From: Maratus speciosus
Lineage: Eukaryota > Arthropoda > Arachnida > Araneae > Salticidae
Reading direction: 5' to 3'
DNA length: 64,000 nucleotides
NCBI GenBank assembly: GCA_963932465.1
Contig: OZ010787.1
Location: 29,950,087-30,014,086 of the forward strand
Shown: piece by piece, positions 43,823 through 55,709 of the stretch
How positions within the stretch are numbered: the stretch's first letter is position 1
Layout of the letters: the number at the start of each line of letters is the position of its first letter
Translations under genes and position numbers: made by a program
The notes under the pieces: model-generated
What the model was told of the DNA's origin: nothing
Seen by the model: only the letters and a program-made list of their open reading frames with translations
Databases searched by the model: none

Positions 43823-44005
43823 GGATACCGTAATTTCCCGAGGAGAACTATCAGTATTTTTTTATAGAAAAGAAATCTAGGTTAAACGCGCAAAATTTCT
43901 TCTTCTTTTAAGAAGAGATTTTCTATAAGATAATACTGGTTCCTAAAAAAATTTCTGGGCTGCAAAATTCATTGAGGCGTTCGAACCATAGAGATGTATT
44001 ATCTT
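43823..44005. repeat. Dispersed repeat, copy 2 of 2
   Basis: Closely matches 1569-1737, including GGTTAAACGCGCAAAATTTC and TTTTCTATAAGATAATACTG. Confidence 0.55.
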
Positions 44006-44158
44006 CATCATTGCATAAAAATCCAGAAAACTTCCTCAAAAATAACGGTCAGTTGGGTTGCCAATAAACACCAACTAACGCCTAACAATAGCAATGTAAT
44101 AATGTCTACATTTTAGAGCGCAATAGCAGATCGCGGCACGAGAAGACACCCTTTAAAA

Positions 44159-44322
44159 GGCTGCCACAGGCGACTATTTTTCTATTCTATTTGCACCACA
44201 ATTAAAAAAAAAAGATTTTGTTGTATATTTTTCTTGCAAATGTTCTCGAACATTATGTCAATAATTTTAGTTTTGAGAAAATGATATGATGTAGATTTAA
44301 AAAATAGTCGCCTTTTGCAGCC
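44159..44322. mobile_element. 164-bp MITE with GGCTGCCACAGGCGAC ends
   Basis: GGCTGCCACAGGCGACTATT on the left is the inverse of AAATAGTCGCCTTTTGCAGCC on the right. The interior is AT-rich and non-coding. Confidence 0.65.
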
Positions 44323-44364
44323 CTGCTTTCTATGTAAAAGGAACACACAAGAATATGGCACGTA

Positions 44365-44516
44365 CATAGCTGCCAACTTTTACGCTTTTTTGCTACCACT
44401 AAAATTTAATAGAGATTTTCGCGTTGTTTAATCCTGACATTTCGATGATTAAATAAGACAATATTTACTATAAAATTTTAGTGGTAGGAAAAAAGCGTAA
44501 AAGTTGGCAGCTATGT
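44365..44516. mobile_element. MITE, CATAGCTGCCAAC family, best copy
   Basis: 152 bp with ends CATAGCTGCCAACTTTTACG that are perfect inverses for at least 20 bp, flanked by TA on both sides (GTA / TAC). The inner arms pair CTACCACTAAAATTTAAT with its near inverse. Confidence 0.8.
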
Positions 44517-45458
44517 ACGTATGCACTGTTGACTGTAAAATCAATGGTAATGTTACACGCAGTTTCCGAAAAAGTTTGTTCTTTTCAATTTTTTGTTTTA
44601 CAATAATTAAAGCATTTCATAAATATTCTGTTTTTTTTCTCTTGAAACACTAATTCCAGAATTTCTATCTTGAAATAATTCGCTCTCCAAAAACAGTGAA
44701 GGCAGTTGGCCCACTTGCACAAGGTTTTGCCACACCTGGTTTAGAAAATAAATATTCGGTTTCTTAAATTTAAAAAATTTAACAGTTCTCGAAATTGTTT
44801 ACGGCGTAATAATTTTGTCCCGTTTTTTAATAACAAATAAAAACTTCTATTCCCACCACTTTAAACTAAAAGCATTGTTCATATATATGTTTCAAATTTT
44901 CTTGCTCCAGTGCATAGTGTATTTAAATGTAATTTTTACTTTAGCTCTTTCAAAGACAGTGGTCGCACGGCGCACAGTGGATCAAAGTATAGGCGATGAC
45001 GAACATAGGATTATTACGGTAGTATAAGCCTACATATACGATGTTTTTTGTTTTATTTAGGTTTAAATGAGTAAAATAAATGATACTAAAAGTATCTGCA
45101 TTGTTTTTATGAACAATTTCGCGCTTTTTTCTGGCAAGCAGGAAGTTTAGTGAGATGATGAATAACAAAAATAAACTGGAAAAACAAAGCATGCAGTTTT
45201 TACTTATATCCAAATGACATTTGTGGAATATTTAAAGCATTTGTTTAATTTTTAATTGGCAACATATACATAACTATTTAAAATCGTTCTACAAAACTGC
45301 AACTTTCTACTGCAACATTTTAGAACTTATTTCACTGCATATTTGTTATTATTGGGTTTGAGTTTTTTTTTTTTTTAAATATCTTGCAGTAATATTAATT
45401 TTAGCATATTTCTTTTTTATTTGAAACAAGGTTATTTCATTTTGTCTTTTTTCTTATA
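44517..45458. other. AT-rich stretch, nothing recognised
   Basis: The 70-codon frame at 44815-45027 has no recognised motif. It lies upstream of the decayed gene at 45459 and could belong to the same old element, but nothing shows it. Confidence 0.35.
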
Positions 45459-46626
45459 ATGTTTCGAAATCTGATAACAAACAGAGATTTGTTTTTGTTT
45501 CTGAAAAATTTAAATAATGATTTTAGTTATGAAAAATCAATGCTTAGGTTTGTAAGTGAAAAGTGTGGGCTAATTGCCTCAGACATTGTAGAAAATTTAA
45601 AGGAGCGTTTACGTATGTTTTGTGTAAGTGCAAAAGATAACTGGCTGAAATCTGAACGAAAATTAGGTCGTTTTAATAATAAAAACTATTCTTCACTTCA
45701 GTGTTCCTTTAAAGTTGGTAATGAGCTTAAACCATTTGCAGTTAAAAATTTGCAGAAATCAAAATCATGAAAATCTTTTTCAGACGTAACCGAAACTCAC
45801 GAAAGAAGACTAATTCAAAGTTTTAGCGAGGATACTTCTGGAGAAGCTAAATTAACCCCTTAACCTACACTGAGGGGCACAGCCCGCGTACGATGATCGA
45901 GCCAAATGTAAATTCTTCTTACCACTAAAATTTCACACTAAATATAGTTTAATTTAATCGTTCAAATTCCATGATTAAACAAGGCGAAAATCTCTATTAA
46001 ATTTTAGTGGTAGCTATGGATTTGCCAAACCGTAGGTTAAATCGTAGGTTAAGGGGTTAAGAAGAATCAAAGAGTAAATTTCAACGCGAATTCAGAAAAG
46101 AATTATGTTTGCTTATAGATGTTGTTAAACGGGGAAGTGGTTTGACACACGATGGAAACTCTGCAAGGACATTTTTGCTCAGTTTAAAAAGACAGCTGAG
46201 ATCACTGGATTGGATAAAGAAATTATTAAACTTTTTGCCATTATAATGGTGATCGCCTGTGACAAAGTAATTAATTCCGAAAAATTTGGCAATTTCGCAC
46301 TGGGAACAGCTAAAGAATATGCTTCAAAGTACGGTTGGTATTATATGCCAGGTTCTGTACATAATTACTAACTCATGAAAAGGTTATGATTACAAATGTT
46401 GCTGTTACAATTGGATAATTATCGGAAGAAGCTAGCGAAGCTCGAAATAAAGAGTTTCGAAGGTATCGTGAACCCATAAGAGAGAAATAAGTCGAAGAGC
46501 ATCTAACGAAGACTTAGTACTCCATTTGCTATTAACATCTGACGCTTTGATTTCCAGTATTAGACACAAAATAAAAAACGTTCAAAGAAACAGAAAATTT
46601 CTAGAAGCATTAGGTCTTTTACTTTA
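45459..46626 (+). pseudogene. Decayed gene of a recurrent, unclassified arthropod family
   Basis: The first part is open for 103 codons (45459-45770): MFRNLITNRDLFLFLKNLN, SEKCGLIASDIVENLKERLR, ending ELKPFAVKNLQKSKS. After a stop it continues ETHERRLIQSFSEDTSGEAK, is cut by a TTAA MITE (45856-46056), and resumes KSKFQREFRKELCLLIDVVK, GSGLTHDGNSARTF, ITGLDKEIIKLFAI, FALGTAKEYASKYGWYYMPG, then frameshifted pieces to NEDLVLHLLLTSDALISSI and RNRKFLEALGLLL before a stop. The pattern (T-DGN-AR, GWYYMPGSVH, NEDL-LLL-SD) is one I remember from repetitive, gag-like or transposon-borne proteins of arthropods, but I cannot name the family. Multiple stops and frameshifts: not functional. Confidence 0.6.
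45856..46056. mobile_element. TTAA-flanked MITE inside the decayed gene
   Basis: 201 bp between TTAA at 45852-45855 and 46057-46060, ends CCCCTTAACCTAC and GTAGGTTAAGGGG. Inside, ACCACTAAAATTT and AAATTTTAGTGGTA are inverted, a motif shared with the CATAGCTGCCAAC family although the ends differ. Confidence 0.8.
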
Positions 46627-47907
46627 AAATATAACACTTTATCACTGACATAGCACCGCATCCAATTTTTAGAGTACATTTAACCCTCTGAGAGCCTTTG
46701 CGCTTTTCATGTAAACGTTTATATAACCCGAGATACGAGCATATTATATTTAATTTCGAAGTTTAATGTTAAATTAGTTTTTTACATCATTTCATACTAG
46801 AAATTTGTTATGGTATAATCTTCTTTGAAAAATATTTTTGTGTGCAGCCAATTTAACATGTTTTCTGGAAACGGAAAATTACGTAATAGCTGCTTCAAGT
46901 CCATTTATTTCGAAAACGCGCAAATTCGCGCTCAAAATCCACTATACCACATTAAAATATAGGCTTTCAGGAATACATGTATGTGTTTGAAATTTTAAAC
47001 AACTTTTTTGAAGATTATGAATCCGTTAATTCTATATGTGTTGTTCATAATGTAGAAGGAGACTTAAAATTGAATCAAAATGTAGTCAGTTGTGGTTTAA
47101 AATGTGTTTCAAGAAATTAATAATGATATTTTAAATGAATTATTAGTAGCCGATACTTAGGTTTTATTTCTGAGCACAGCAAAAAGTCACTAAAATTCAC
47201 AAAAAAATTCCTCTGCTGAAAGTTGTATATTCCGAGCTATACAAATATGCTATAATTTTGTATAATTTAAAAAATAAACATATATTCGTATTTTGTAGAT
47301 ATTCTTTTAAAATATTTCATCGCAAAAAATTAGTTTTTTAATGGTTATTTTTTGGCTCTATGTTCGCATTTTCTTAAGGATTGATCCACTGTGCTGCGTG
47401 GTAACCTAATATTAAGTCCAAGCTGTAAAACATTAATATTCGAATTTTCTCTTGTGTATTTACGATACAATAAAATAACATAAACTGGGTTTTCCCATCG
47501 CCCCCTGAATGTTAGGCCTGAATGCTACCGAATAGCGCCTACCGAAGGTGGGTTTTTTTTTTCAGCGTGTGTGTGTCCCCTTGAATTTTGGTACCAATAA
47601 GTTTTAAATTTTTTTTTTCGGTTTTAATTTTCTGAGATTAAACAAGACAAAGAAATCTTTTATAAAATACTGGTGTCTAAATTTAGGAGACCGTACATAT
47701 GTTAAAGGAATCCGCCTTCTGCAGCCGCAATTTTTGTGTCAGCTCTCAGGCCTGGTATTCAGGGGGCGGTGGTTTTCCTCAAGATATAAAATTCTCATAT
47801 TTTAAACATTGTGTTACAATATTTATGGAGAGTAAAAATATAATACCACTAGTAATTATTAGAAATTGTGGGGGGGGGGGCTAAAATATAGGTTATCTAC
47901 TGAGTAC
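46627..47907. other. AT-rich stretch with one orphan TTAA-type end
   Basis: TTAACCCTCTGAGAGCC near 46680 looks like a left terminus; no right partner was found. A G-run lies near 47869-47880. No gene recognised. Confidence 0.4.
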
Positions 47908-48140
47908 ATACTTGCCAACGTTTCCTTAAACTTCCGTAAAATGTGAGTTAAATTGACTCAGGTTAAACACTTTTCGAACCAGAAATTTACTAAAGAAATT
48001 AAATCAAATAGATTTCACAGAGAAACATGATTTTAAATATATAATGATACATCAAATAAATTTTCTGGTTAATAACGCGTATATGCTTGGTCAACTTAAA
48101 TCACATTTCACGGAAGTTTAGTTGAATCTTGGCAAGTATG
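47908..48140. mobile_element. 233-bp MITE with 7-bp target duplication
   Basis: Flanked by TGAGTAC (47901-47907 and 48141-48147). Ends ATACTTGCCAACGTTTCC and (complement) CATACTTGCCAAGATTCAAC; inner arms TTCCGTAAAATGTGAGTTAA and its inverse also match. Duplication length fits hAT-type within one base. Confidence 0.65.
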
Positions 48141-48458
48141 TGAGTACTTCCACGTGTTCTGCTTTGAAAGTGCGTGCTATTATGATGGAGAAAAACACGA
48201 AAAACACCATCGTTTTCAAACTGCAAGTTTTATATTAGGGAAAAAAGAATAAAATAAAAAAAAATTGCCAGACGAGAAGTGTTGATTTACTTAGTGAAAG
48301 TGTGTATGGTTTTATGTAGCGTAGTAAATGTTGTTTGTATAATGCGCACTGCAATTTTTACCTTGAAATTTTGGTGGAAATTACGAAATATGCACTAGTT
48401 ACTAAATATGTTACAAGAGTGTCAATAAAATTATGTAAGTAATTATACATATTTTTTA

Positions 48459-48771
48459 GGTCTACCGAAAAGTTCTGTCCGATAATGTTATTTCTTGCCT
48501 ACTATTTTTAAATTCAGATTTCTTCATTTGCACCACTTTTTTGAAATGGTAAAATTCCCAATGTTTCCACCTTAATGCGAAATGTAAAAACAATGGTTTG
48601 GTTGGTGGGTTGTATGAGATTTTAGGGCGCAAAATCCCTTAAGGGGCATGCTGCACCAAGTGAAAACAAGGGGAATTGTACCATTTCAAAAAAGTCGTGC
48701 TACTGAAGAAATCTGATTTTTAAAAAAGTAGGCGTGAAATAACATTATCGGACAGAACTTTCCGTTAGACC
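48459..48771. mobile_element. TA-flanked mariner-type MITE with long arms
   Basis: 313 bp between TA at 48457-48458 and 48772-48773. Ends GGTCTACCGAAAAGTTCTGT and (complement) GGTCTAACGGAAAGTTCTGT; pairing extends about 100 bp inward through GATAATGTTATTTC and TCAGATTTCTTCA. TA target and end style suggest mariner. The inner arm sequence recurs at 687-1061. Confidence 0.75.
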
Positions 48772-48773
48772 TA

Positions 48774-49554
48774 ATATTTTAAATAAATATGACGAATTTA
48801 ATTATTTGACAGCTTTTAGAATAATGTACGGTAACAAAATCACAATAAATTTATACAAATGTGAAATTTTATTAAAAAAGAAAACGATGCACAACATTTT
48901 GACAGAGCTTAGGGTTTTTTTATTATTTATTATTTTTAAACCATTTGAAAAATGGTTATTGTTCTCTGTCAGGGTAGGAAATCAAAAAAGTATCTGAGGC
49001 GTTTTATTGGTTGAATCCGCATTTTATTCGTTTTCTAATTGGTCTATACAGTAATCTGTATTTCCCTTTACTTTCAACAGAGATGGATACTTCTGTTGCC
49101 ACTCTGACAAAAAAGTAATAAAAACTAAAAAAAAAAAAAATAATAATAACTCAGAAACAAATTGAGATACATCTTTCAAACAAATTGCATTTAAAAGTAC
49201 ATTTTTGTCTTTATACGACGGTGTAAAAAGTAATAGTGTGGGATGTTTAGAAGTTTAAGAATGAAATTTCATTTAAAATTGGTCGTCAGATTTCGATGGA
49301 AAAGCCTTTTCCCGAACAGCCAATGAAATGCTTGGATAATACGTAAGTTTCCGGTGGATAATACGCAAGTTTCAGGAAATCTGACGATTCGCAGGTGATT
49401 TTTGTCGTTTGCAATTTTTACGTGTAATAACACTATTAATGCTTAATTCATGGCGTACGTAATGTATGATCAACATCGTGCGATTTTTTATGTCTTAAAT
49501 TTTAGTCTTTGAAAAAATCATTTTCCAAATGGTCGTTGTAATTTGTTAAATTGC
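48774..49554. other. AT-rich stretch, nothing recognised
   Basis: Short direct repeat GATAATACGYAAGTTTC twice at about 49336-49373; no gene. Confidence 0.4.
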
Positions 49555-49760
49555 TTTTTTTTTTTTTTTTTTTTTTTTTCTGAGCTTACTTGCTTGCTCA
49601 CTTGTTATGCTGCTGACTACTGGTCACAAAATGCAGGGTTCAAATCCCAGCTCATGCATGGATATTTGTAGTGGGTCGGATTCCATTTTAAACGGAGGTA
49701 TGGGTCTGTTAAGTGCTTGTGTGCAAAATATAACTATAGTGCGTGCAACCAACCAAACAA
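49555..49760 (+). other. tRNA-derived SINE-like sequence beside a poly-T run
   Basis: After a T-run (about 49555-49579) the text GCTTGCTCACTTGTTATGCTG and the B box GGTTCAAATCCCAGC, followed by CATGCATGGATATTTGTAGTG, resemble a tRNA-derived SINE head and body. Target duplications were not found, so the boundaries are guesses. Confidence 0.4.
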
Positions 49761-51363
49761 CTTTTTTTTTTATTATAACAAAATTAAGTTTTATCACTTT
49801 TAAAGCAGGAAGAAGAATTAAAATAAAGAGAAAAGAAAGAGAAATAAAAATAAAATAGCAGCGTGTAGCAACTAAACAAAATTTTCAGTTTAATAAAAAA
49901 AAATCAACATTTAGTTTTCCCTTTAGCTATATTTTTTACGAATTATTTATGTTTGACAATTAAATTTTATATGTTTACCTTTTGCTTTGATTATGAAGTT
50001 TTGTAGGCATTTATAATTTAATGTATGTATTTTCTTGTATTATTATATTCCCATTCCTCTTAGCTTCTATCATTTTTTTCATTAAATTAATATTTCTCCT
50101 TCCGTTTTATCGTCACAATATCTGATTTGTTGTTGTCTCCCGTTTTTTCTTTAGCTGTTCCATTCTACCTCTCTCTTTGTAAACTATTATCTATTACTCT
50201 TTCACCTACTTTAAAATGTTTTTTACTTCAACACTCAAAGACATTCATACCTCATCTCCCCCTCCCCCCCCCCCCCCAAAAAAAAAAAAAACAAATAAGA
50301 AAGCTTTCCGAACGCGCTGATTCTTTTTTTTATGCATTTTTTATAAGCTTTCTCCTTACATTGAGATAAATACTTTCCCTATATAAATCATTTATACAAA
50401 TTTATGCCCATTGTAATAGATTAAAATTCATTTTAGTAAAACAAAAAACCAGAATTAAAAATTATATAATGTAAAATTTCTAATTAATTTGTTTTCCAAA
50501 AATACGCGCTGTGATTATGAAATATAAAACACATTTTGAAAGGGTACAATTTTAATTCAATTAAATTTGAAAACATTCTGTTTTAAATACTCTCTTTTTC
50601 GTCGTATAAATTCTAACCTTTGACAATTGATGTGCAAAATAAATAACAGCGAAAAGAATAAACGTGAAATATTTAACTGAGAGAAAAAAGGGACAGGAAC
50701 AAAGAGAATGTTAAATTTAATTAATTAATTATTTCAAAATGATAAAAATAAACAAACAAACTAAAGAAATAAAATAAAACAAATATTAAGTTTGAAGTTA
50801 AATATAATAATTACAATGGAAAAAAAAGAGCTAAAAAGCGGAGAGAAATTAGAATGGAGAGGATTAATGAAATAAATGGAAAATTAATAGGCAGTTATCT
50901 AAATAGGAAAAGAATTGTGCTAAATAATAGCGATTGAGATTTAAAAAAAAATTAAATGGGATTTTCGTTAAAAAAATTATTAGGATTGAAGTAGATTATC
51001 AACTTTCCAAAAAAATGACATTTGGAAATTTAAGATGTCTCAGGACCCTTAAAGCTACAAAATTTTCAAAATTTTATTTATTTTTATTTTTTAAACTCCT
51101 ATCTTTTCTGAACATTTTGGTTTAAATGTTTCCGTGAAATTCACATTAGAATAGAAGCTATAGCTCTTAGAATTATACCCGCTCAGTAGCTGAAAGGGCG
51201 TTTTCGAAATTTTGAAGTTACATTTCTCATACTGAAGTTTTTAACGCGCAGGATGTCTCAAAAACTTCTCAATATTTTTTCCTGAAGTTTAAAAAATACA
51301 TGTTTCATGTTAGTCTGTAAAAACTGAAACTAAAATTTCCTTTTTATTGTTAATATATATACA
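49761..51363. other. AT-rich and purine-rich stretch, nothing recognised
   Basis: C-run passing into an A-run at about 50262-50292; purine-rich text around 50650-50930. No convincing gene. Confidence 0.5.
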
Positions 51364-51729
51364 CACTGACGGGAAAAAAATCCTAACCCCAAGAAAGACT
51401 TGTGTTAGATAAACGAAATTTGGTAGGCGTGTTTATACATCTGAAAGATGACATTGATTGAAATTTCGCGCTTCGCGCATACGTCTGACGCTATTAGCGT
51501 CACTCAGAACTTTCAGATCAGGTTTACTTTAAATGCGTGCTGTAAAGTTCGTGGGCGTTATTTAGCTTCGAAATGTGACGTATTGAGTTGATGTTAGCCA
51601 AGAATACCTTTAACAAGATGAAGAAGCCACTGTCAACAGCTCACCGAGTTGGAACGAGGTCGCATATTCGGGCTACGAGAAGGTGGATTTTCTGTCAGCG
51701 ATATTGCAGAAAGACTTGGCTGGAATGTA

Positions 51730-53279
51730 CAGTGGTGGTCAAAATTATAAGGACAAGGCAAAAATCGCCAAATCTTGGCTACATTTGACCGGAAACTTAT
51801 GCAAATTTAATGGCGGGAAAGCAATGAAAAATGAAGATTTTTTTTATAAGTTTGTGTGGAAATATGTGGAAAAGTCATATTCATAAAATGTATTATGGAT
51901 TTATACAACCATGTGATATGGACAAAATTATAAGAACAATTGTATTTGTGCGTTCTAAAAAGCAAAATTTGCATGTTTTTTGCTCTGCACACGGAACTCC
52001 CGGACGATATAAATGCGTAGTAAGCGTTTGGGATCGTCATATTCCGTTTTTCAGTCATGCCGCTAGGTACAAAGATTTCGGAGTTTGAGAAAGGGAAAGT
52101 GGATGCATTTAAAAGTTCAGGACTTTCTGTATACCAAATTGCGACAAAGTTCAATGGATCAAGAACGGTTATTTACGATTATCTTAAAAATCCCGGTAAA
52201 TATGGACGGAACCATATTTACCAGTAGACCATTTTCTGCTTCTATACTGGAGAAAAGAATGATAATAAAGCGAGATTGCTCCAAAAAACAAATGTGAACA
52301 GAAATAAAACGTGAATTAAACTTAGAATATAGTGCTCGAAGTGTTCGACGTGTTTTACAAAAAGAAAAAAAAAAGGTTTACTATGGTAAACATATGTCAG
52401 GACCGCCTCTTACAAAAGTTCATAAGAGAGTGAGGATGAAGTTTGCCAAAAAATGCATTACTATGTGAAAAAAAGTGGGATGATGTTAATGAGAAAAAGT
52501 TTAATTTGAATGGACCAGATGGTTTTCGCTACTTCCGTTATGATCTCCAAAGATAAAAAGAAATTTTCTCAAAGCGTGCATTTGAAGGTGGCTCAGTAAT
52601 GGTCTGGTGAGATTTCGCAACTCGTGTAACTACTCCAATAGTTTTTGTGCAGGGTAGAATGAATTCCGAGAGTTATTTTGATGTATTGTGCGATAATATT
52701 TTACCAGAAGCACAGTTAATAACGAGTGGAGACTATTTCTTCCAGCAGGACAATGCCTCAGTACATGTTTCTCAAATTTCAAAATCGTGGTTTGCTGCTA
52801 ATTTCGTGAAACTACTTCATTGGCGGGCCAGAAGTCCTGATCTGAATCTAATGGAAAATCTGTGGGGTATTCTGGCACACGAAGTATACAAAAATTGTAT
52901 ACAATATGAAAACAAGGCAGAGCTTATGTCCTCCATTGAAAAAGCCTGTTCAAAAATTTCCAAGAACGTTCTTAAGGAATTGTCAAACTCCATGACGTCA
53001 AGACTGATAAATGTGATTGAGCAGAAGGGGAAGATTATTAATTATTAGTGTGTTCCAGGCAAAAACATTTATTGTCCTTATAATTTTGTCCAATTTTTAC
53101 AATGATATATTTTGTTAATTATGGCAAAACATTCATATTTTGCATTTTCCAATGTTTTGCATTCTACAATGATTTCTAGAATAAAAAAGTATTTTATGTA
53201 TAAATTTCATTTTATGTAGTTCAGAAATAAATTTTTTCTGTGCAATTTTCAATTGTTCTTATAATTCTGACCACCACTG
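51730..53279 (+). mobile_element. Inner Tc1/Tc3-like transposon
   Basis: 1550 bp inserted at a TA (51728-51729 and 53280-53281) in the transposase gene of the outer element. Ends CAGTGGTGGTCAAAATTATA and (complement) CAGTGGTGGTCAGAATTATA are inverted. It carries its own transposase pseudogene. Confidence 0.9.
52057..53048 (+). pseudogene. Tc3-like DDE transposase, broken in the middle
   Basis: Starts at the ATG at 52057: MPLGTKISEFEKGKVDAFKS, GLSVYQIATKFNGSRTVIYD, YLKNPGKYG (helix-turn-helix region), then a stop near 52225. The middle is recognisable in shifting frames, for example FNLNGPDGFRYF-type text near 52500. The last 133 codons (52647-53048) are open and hold FFQQDNASVHVSQISKSWF (second catalytic Asp) and WRARSPDLNLMENLWGILAH (final Glu), ending at the family's normal C-terminus. 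The first catalytic Asp lies in the damaged part. Several stops and frameshifts; inactive. Confidence 0.85.
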
Positions 53280-53641
53280 TATCCACCGTGCATGATTGTT
53301 TGAAGCAGTTTTCAAGGGATGGTACTTCCTCAAGAAGACCGGGTTCCAGGCGGCCACGTGGCACTCCTCAGAGGGAAGATCGCCGTATTCGGCGTACGAC
53401 TGTAGCGCATCGTACTGCGTCTGGGGCAGAAATTCGAGCTGCAGTTGGTACCATGGTGACACAAAGAAATGTCAGAAATCGGTTACTTCAAGGACAGCTC
53501 TGAATCAGGCCCCCTATAGCGTGCATTCTACTGACTCCACGCCATTGTCGTTTGCGAAGGCATTTGTGTCAAGTCAGAGCTCACTGGTGGGCGGAGTGGA
53601 GATCTGTTGTGTTTCTTTTTCATCAGAAAACCATCAGAAAA

Positions 53642-54073
53642 GATTTATATAGCATTCTTCAACTTATCTGCACACCTTATTATTACAAAATTTCAGTCAT
53701 AAATAATGGTAGAATCAGATTTTTATTTTTACTGGTAGGAGTTTACTTTGGCGGTAGTTAGGTCTTGCGTTTCCGCCATATTGTGACAACCAGGGAAACA
53801 AATTGACAGTTTTACAAGGTATACTGACACTAGTAAAAACAAATAGAAATTTTTACGACATTTTTGAGAAAAATTTCCATGTAAAAGACGCTTCAATAAG
53901 ACGAAATTTTCTATTCAATTTTACTGGTGGGATGTTTGTCCTGGCGTTAATCAGAAACTGAAGATCCGAATTATAAAAAGCAGTCGCCATCTTGTGACAA
54001 TCTCCTCAGTTACTTCACTCGCAACTGGTAGACTGTACACTATATGTTTCCTCCTCTTTAATCAAAACTCCAT
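53642..54073. mobile_element. 540-bp MITE family, 5'-truncated copy
   Basis: Joins the broken Tc1 text at GATTTATATAG and runs to the family right end AACTCCAT (54073). It is followed by the 9-bp spacer TGTTTTACC and then the next copy. Confidence 0.75.
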
Positions 54074-54082
54074 TGTTTTACC

Positions 54083-54622
54083 CATGGAACTACTAATAAA
54101 GAGGAACTGACATATCCTTAAAATAGTGAAGCTTCAACTGTAACCGCTATCGCAGGAGTTGTTTACCGCCAGTGAAAACTTCCACCAGTAGATTTATATA
54201 GAAATTTTCAACTTCTTTAAATGCCTGATTTTTACAAAATTTCAGTCATAAATAATGGTAGAAACAGATTTTCATTTTTATTGGTAGGAGTATACTTTGG
54301 CGGTAGTTATGACCTGCGTTTCCGCCATTTTGTGACAACCAAAGAAACAAACTGGCAGTTTTACAAGGCATACTGACACCAGTAAAAACAAATAGAAATA
54401 TTTACGACATTTTTGAGAAAAGAAATTCGAGAACAAGACGCTTAATTAAGACGACATTTTCTATTCAATCTTTCTGGTGGGACGTTTACCCTGGCGGTAA
54501 TCAGAAACTGAAGATCTGGTTTACGAAAATCAGCCGCCATCTTCTGACAACCTCCTCAGTTACTTCACTCGCAACTGGTAGAGAGTACACTATATGTTTC
54601 TCCTCTTTATTCGTAACTTCTT
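54083..54622. mobile_element. 540-bp MITE family, complete copy
   Basis: 540 bp with left end CATGGAACTACTAATAAAGA and right end (complement) AAGAAGTTACGAATAAAGAG. Flanked by TGTTTTACC (54074-54082) and TGTTTTTCC (54623-54631), a 9-bp target duplication with one change. Confidence 0.8.
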
Positions 54623-54631
54623 TGTTTTTCC

Positions 54632-55021
54632 CAGGAGTTCCACTCGATACGTTTTATAAATATCACTTTTTCAAAGAATATATTGTTTTTTACATTTTCT
54701 TTTGTAGAAACCAACCCATAAGTTAATTGTTCATGCGAATATTGTAAAAAACTAACTCGAAATCTTTCTGCAGAAATACTCTCATTCAAAATACGGACAA
54801 GTAGGAGTCATGTTCACGCTTTTTTTTAAAAATTATACCCGAACCAATGATTAAAGTATCACATGCTATTTTTTTGCTGTCAATCCTTTCAAATTTCCCA
54901 TTATGTTACAGATTTTATTTTTCATTAAACGGGCACCCTCATGAAATCAAATATCAATTAAAAAATTAGAGAAATCTTGGCCAGTTTAAGAAAAATATTT
55001 TTATACTTTAATAAAGATTTA
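54632..55021. other. AT-rich spacer, nothing recognised
   Basis: No gene or repeat family seen. Confidence 0.4.
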
Positions 55022-55442
55022 GGGTGACCGCACCAGTAGTTGATACCCCTCCTTTAGTATATCGAATTTTTGAAATATTGAGCCTTTTCAGGCGGAAACG
55101 AGTTTTACACGTGACACTGGACATAATATTTTTGTTTGAATGTTGGTGCGCCTGTTGACATATTTTTGTCAGCTGCCTGCTGTAAGAGAAGACTTTTCAT
55201 GATTTTTTTTAAACTAAACATATAAAAAAATGATTTTATTAGTTGGAGACAATTGCGACAAGTTAAAATAATCCACTTCCATCTTGCTTATTTCAAATAA
55301 TAGTTTTATATGAATTATTGCTAATCAAAACTTAAGCATGATATTATAAAGATTAATTTTTGAATTTCTGACCGATTTCTTCGATTGATCAACTACTGGG
55401 AAAATGGCAATTAAAAAAACTATTTACTTATAGTTTTGTTGC

Positions 55443-55700
55443 TAGGCATACTGACACCAGTAAAAACAAATAGAAATTTTTACGACATTTTAGAGAAAAA
55501 TTTCCATGTAAAAGACGCTTCAATAAGACGAAATTCTGTATTCAGTTTTACTGATGGGATATTTGTCCTGGCGGTAATCAGAAACTGAAGATCCGAATTA
55601 AAAAAAGCAGCCGCCATCTTGTGACAACCTCCTCAGTTACTTCACTCGCAACTGGTAGACAGTACACTATATGTCTCCTCCTCTTTATTCAAAACTCCAT
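55443..55700. mobile_element. 540-bp MITE family, right half
   Basis: From AGGCATACTGACACCAGTAA to the right end AACTCCAT (55700). Followed by the 9-bp spacer TGATTTACC and then another left half. Confidence 0.75.
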
Positions 55701-55709
55701 TGATTTACC

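Larger units (their letters stand above)
51640..53605 (+). pseudogene. Tc1-like transposase N-terminal half, split by insertion
   Basis: Before the insertion: QQLTELERGRIFGLREGGFS and VSDIAERLGWNV, the first helix-turn-helix. After it: VHDCLKQFSRDGTSSRRPGS, REDRRIRRTTVAHRTASGAE, IRAAVGTMVTQRNVRNRLLQ, a frameshift, then TPRHCRLRRHLCQVRAHWWA and EWRSVV. The match ends right before the first catalytic aspartate, which would follow EWRSVVFSDES in intact relatives. All catalytic residues are missing. Confidence 0.8.
51364..53641 (+). mobile_element. Outer Tc1-like element, split and 3'-truncated
   Basis: Left end CACTGACGGGAAAAAAATCC begins at 51364. Transposase text runs to 51729, is interrupted by the inner Tc1-like element (51730-53279) and resumes at 53282. 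It stops being recognisable at about 53605; at 53642 the 540-bp MITE family takes over, so the right end is lost. Confidence 0.75.
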
